DNA of 9,243 bases from Elusimicrobiota bacterium (GTDB lineage Bacteria; Elusimicrobiota; Elusimicrobia; UBA1565; UBA9628), in NCBI GenBank assembly GCA_023249695.1, contig JAHFCD010000052.1, forward strand, positions 1 to 9,243. The letters are read 5' to 3'. Under the pieces are notes generated by a model, which was not told the DNA's origin, made no database searches, and was given only the letters and a program-made list of their open reading frames with translations. Both the position numbers and the translations under genes were made by a program. Below, piece after piece: positions 7,407 through 9,243 of this stretch. Numbering within the stretch: position 1 is the stretch's first letter; each line of letters begins with the position of its first letter.

Positions 7407-8053
7407 TTCGTCTTGCGGACCGTCAGCGGCTTCGCCGGCGGGATCAGGATCACGCAGCGGTCGCCGGGAGCCAGCGCGGTCAGCGCCGCCTCGCTCTCTC
7501 CCTGCGGCGCGTACAGACGCGCCTTATGGCCCGCGGGATAGCCCGCCGCGAGGCGCTTGAGGGCCGATTTCCATTTCGCCGGTTCGCCCCTCTCGGCGTA
7601 GAGCACGAGCGGCAGCTCCGTCGTCGCGGCCTTCGCGTCTTGAAGCACGGTCTCCAGATCGTAGGACTGAATGCCCTGGTAGCCGTAGTCGCCGCCGAGG
7701 AAGCTCACCGAGCGCGCGAAGACGCTGCCGATCGGCGAGATCGCGCCGTACACGCGGTAGACGAGGCCGGCCTTCTGCGCGCCGAGCTCCACCTCGCGCG
7801 CGAGACGGCTCGAGGACTGGGGATTTCCCCACACCGCGAGCCCGACGCCGCCGGCTTCGGCGGCGTCGCGGAGCAGCGCGGCCGCCGAGGCCGGCTTCTT
7901 GAGGGTCTTGCAGTAGCCCGCGAGCCACGCCCGCCCCTTCTTGTCCTCGAGATCGCTGTAGACGACGCGGCAGTCGGCGAGAGCCTGGATGCTCTCAAGC
8001 GTCGTTTCCTCGGGCACGCGCACCCCGAGACCGCAGATGATCAATTTTTCCAT
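7400..8053 (-). CDS. Stand-alone tetrapyrrole-methylase-like (class III SAM methyltransferase-like) protein
   Basis: This 217-residue protein is essentially one methylase domain. MEKLIICGLGVRVPEETTLE (1-20) is the first strand and Gly-rich loop, AVWGNPQSSSRLA (73-85) matches the family's G-x-P loop, GAISPIGSVFA (103-113) corresponds to the P-G-x-S segment, and YGYQGIQSYDLE (123-134) to the next conserved turn. The C-terminus VILIPPAKPL (201-210) matches the ends of the two larger paralogues around it (MYLPPRQ and LLPARVLE). The family includes cobalamin and siroheme enzymes, diphthine synthase, RsmI and borosin peptide N-methyltransferases; this protein is shorter than most, which run to about 230-300 residues. 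The region between residues 35 and 70 is compressed relative to its paralogues, so it may be inactive or act as a partner subunit for one of them (inference). GAGGA with 4-base spacing supports the ATG at 8053. Confidence 0.78.
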   Translation of the reverse strand: MEKLIICGLGVRVPEETTLESIQALADCRVVYSDLEDKKGRAWLAGYCKTLKKPASAAALLRDAAEAGGVGLAVWGNPQSSSRLAREVELGAQKAGLVYRVYGAISPIGSVFARSVSFLGGDYGYQGIQSYDLETVLQDAKAATTELPLVLYAERGEPAKWKSALKRLAAGYPAGHKARLYAPQGESEAALTALAPGDRCVILIPPAKPLTVRKTKW

Positions 8054-8057
8054 GTCG

Positions 8058-8062
8058 TCCTC
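8058..8062 (-). promoter_or_regulatory. Ribosome binding site overlapping the upstream stop codon
   Basis: GAGGA (8062-8058) lies 4 bases before the ATG at 8053, and its first G is the last base of the upstream gene's TAG stop (8064-8062). Ribosomes finishing the upstream TPR-methylase protein would end directly on this site, which supports the start choice and coupled translation. Confidence 0.6.
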
Positions 8063-9243
8063 TATTGGCGCGGCGGCAGATACATGACGGTTCCCAGGTC
8101 GAGGGACAGGAGCTTCTCCTCGACGTCCTTGACCTGGGCGGAGACGACCTGCTGCTCGCGGTCGCCGGAGCCCGCCAGGAAGAAAAGAGTCTGGTCGGGC
8201 GCGTAATGCGCACGGACCATCGCGCAGAAGGACCGGCGGTCCTCGTTGTTGGCGATCGCGTACACGATCGTCGGATGGGCGGGCGCGAGCAGGCGCGGGT
8301 TCTTGATGAGATAGACGAGGTCGAAGACGCGGCTTCCGAACGGGCCCCGGACCTCCCCGTGGTTCTTCTCCGCGGCCGCCAGGCTCCAGGCGACCTCGGT
8401 CAAAGACACGGCGCCGAACGCCTGATAGGCGATCTTTTTCTCCTCGCACGCCGTGACGAGGTCGTTGGCGATGCGGCGATAGATGAAGGGATGAATGCGC
8501 GTGACGAAGCCCGAGGTCTTCCCGCGCTTGAGGCCCGCGAGGATGCGCTGGACCCGGCCCATCGCGGGCTCGTTGTCCACCCGGGTCACGGCCCGGACCT
8601 CGCCGCGGAACAGGCCAAGGAACTCCGACACCTGGGGATCGCCCAGGTTGTTGTAAAGGACTTCGCACGAGTCGAGCGCGCGGAGGATCTCGACGGTGAT
8701 CTGGTAAGGGTGATGGATGCCGACGCCGCACAGGTAGAACTGCGGGCGCGCGCGGACCTTGCCCTCGGGCTTCGCCAGGACCCGGCACACGAGGGCGTAG
8801 AACCGGCAGCGCTCCGCGAAGCCGTCCCCCGCCTCGGCGGCCGCCCGGAGAAAGGGCTTCACCGCGCCGGCGCGGTCGCCCTTGCGGCACAGGACATAGC
8901 CCGTGAGGTAGGAGTTAAACGGCGCCGGGAGGGCCCCGGCCTTGAGCTCCTTGAGAACCTCGGCGTAGCGCCCGCGCAAGGTGATGACATTGAGACGCTC
9001 GAAGCGCAGCTGTCCGCTGTCGGGCGCCAGCGCGCAGGCGCGGTCGAGGCCCTTCTCCGCCTCCTCGAGACGGCCGAGCACGAGGTGATAGCGCGCGCGG
9101 CGGGCGAGCATCTCCACGTCGTCCGGACGCAGCGCGAGCGCCAGCTCCATCTGCTCGAGAGCCTCGGGATAGAAGGCCTGGTCGAAATAAATGTTCGCCG
9201 CCTGCAGGCGCGGCTCCGGCGAGTCGGGAAGCGCCTTCGCGGC
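8062..9243 (-). CDS. TPR + tetrapyrrole-methylase-like protein, N-terminus outside the window
   Basis: The frame is open to the window edge without a stop, so only the C-terminal 393 residues are seen. Residues 1-165 of the fragment are TPR-like (LPDSPEPRLQAANIYFDQAF at 5-24, then ALRPDD and ALAPDS repeat ends). Residues 167-393 form a methylase-like domain: YLCGVGIHHPYQITVEIL (170-187), RIHPFIYRR (249-257) where family members have a G-x-P loop, and FGAVSLTEVAW (276-286) for the P-G-x-S segment. It ends in VMYLPPRQ. The whole fragment is collinear with residues 434-818 of the SDR-TPR-methylase protein, sharing for instance PDSPEP, DRACALA/DAACALA and FLAGSG/LMAGSG, so the two arose by duplication. 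By analogy the missing N-terminus may carry more TPRs and possibly an SDR domain (inference). The Gly of the G-x-P loop is replaced by Ile, so activity is uncertain. Confidence 0.82.
   Translation of the reverse strand, partial: AAKALPDSPEPRLQAANIYFDQAFYPEALEQMELALALRPDDVEMLARRARYHLVLGRLEEAEKGLDRACALAPDSGQLRFERLNVITLRGRYAEVLKELKAGALPAPFNSYLTGYVLCRKGDRAGAVKPFLRAAAEAGDGFAERCRFYALVCRVLAKPEGKVRARPQFYLCGVGIHHPYQITVEILRALDSCEVLYNNLGDPQVSEFLGLFRGEVRAVTRVDNEPAMGRVQRILAGLKRGKTSGFVTRIHPFIYRRIANDLVTACEEKKIAYQAFGAVSLTEVAWSLAAAEKNHGEVRGPFGSRVFDLVYLIKNPRLLAPAHPTIVYAIANNEDRRSFCAMVRAHYAPDQTLFFLAGSGDREQQVVSAQVKDVEEKLLSLDLGTVMYLPPRQ

Noticed and set aside
8054..8890. Extension of the stand-alone methylase frame upstream of 8053
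   Set aside because: The upstream part is a Pro/Arg/Gly-rich shadow of the TPR-methylase gene. The methylase domain begins right at the ATG at 8053, which has a good GAGGA site.

Overview
This 9.2 kb window is GC-rich, with most hand-counted 60-base lines between 65 and 80% G+C. It looks like bacterial chromosomal DNA. It is dominated by large tetratricopeptide-repeat (TPR) proteins fused to enzymatic domains. The composition and the density of TPR fusions suggest a Gram-negative lineage such as the high-GC Elusimicrobiota or a deltaproteobacterium-like group. No marker gene is present, so this placement is a weak inference. I found no tRNA, rRNA, CRISPR array or intact insertion sequence.

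The layout is convergent. On the + strand (1-3398) a TPR protein cut off at its 5' end overlaps by 13 bases a 689-residue polytopic membrane protein. That protein looks like a GT-C fold (ArnT/PMT-like, GT39-type) glycosyltransferase with a C-terminal TPR tail. On the - strand (9243 to 4950) three genes are packed with an 8-base gap and a 7-base overlap. They are a TPR-methylase protein truncated by the window edge, a 217-residue stand-alone methylase, and an 818-residue fusion of SDR/epimerase-like, TPR and methylase domains. All three end in the same domain type, resembling the tetrapyrrole-methylase (class III SAM-dependent methyltransferase) fold. The first and last are collinear paralogues over about 390 residues, so this is a tandemly duplicated and diversified operon.

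Downstream of that operon is a 525-base gap (4425-4949) of clearly lower GC (about 52% over six counted lines). It holds a near-perfect 25-bp inverted repeat (4503-4527/4572-4596), at most one doubtful 57-codon ORF, and a consensus-like promoter at its left end. The promoter faces a - strand gene (4400-3471) for a protein with a two-helix membrane hairpin and a soluble domain of unknown function.

The most unusual element is the triple-methylase operon. The domains share the G-x-G and (in two of three) Q-x-[ST]-[VT] pattern that I associate with borosin-type peptide N-methyltransferases. However, they have no core-peptide extension and no obvious precursor gene, and two of them carry TPR arrays that could bind a protein substrate. 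Their substrate cannot be read from the sequence.
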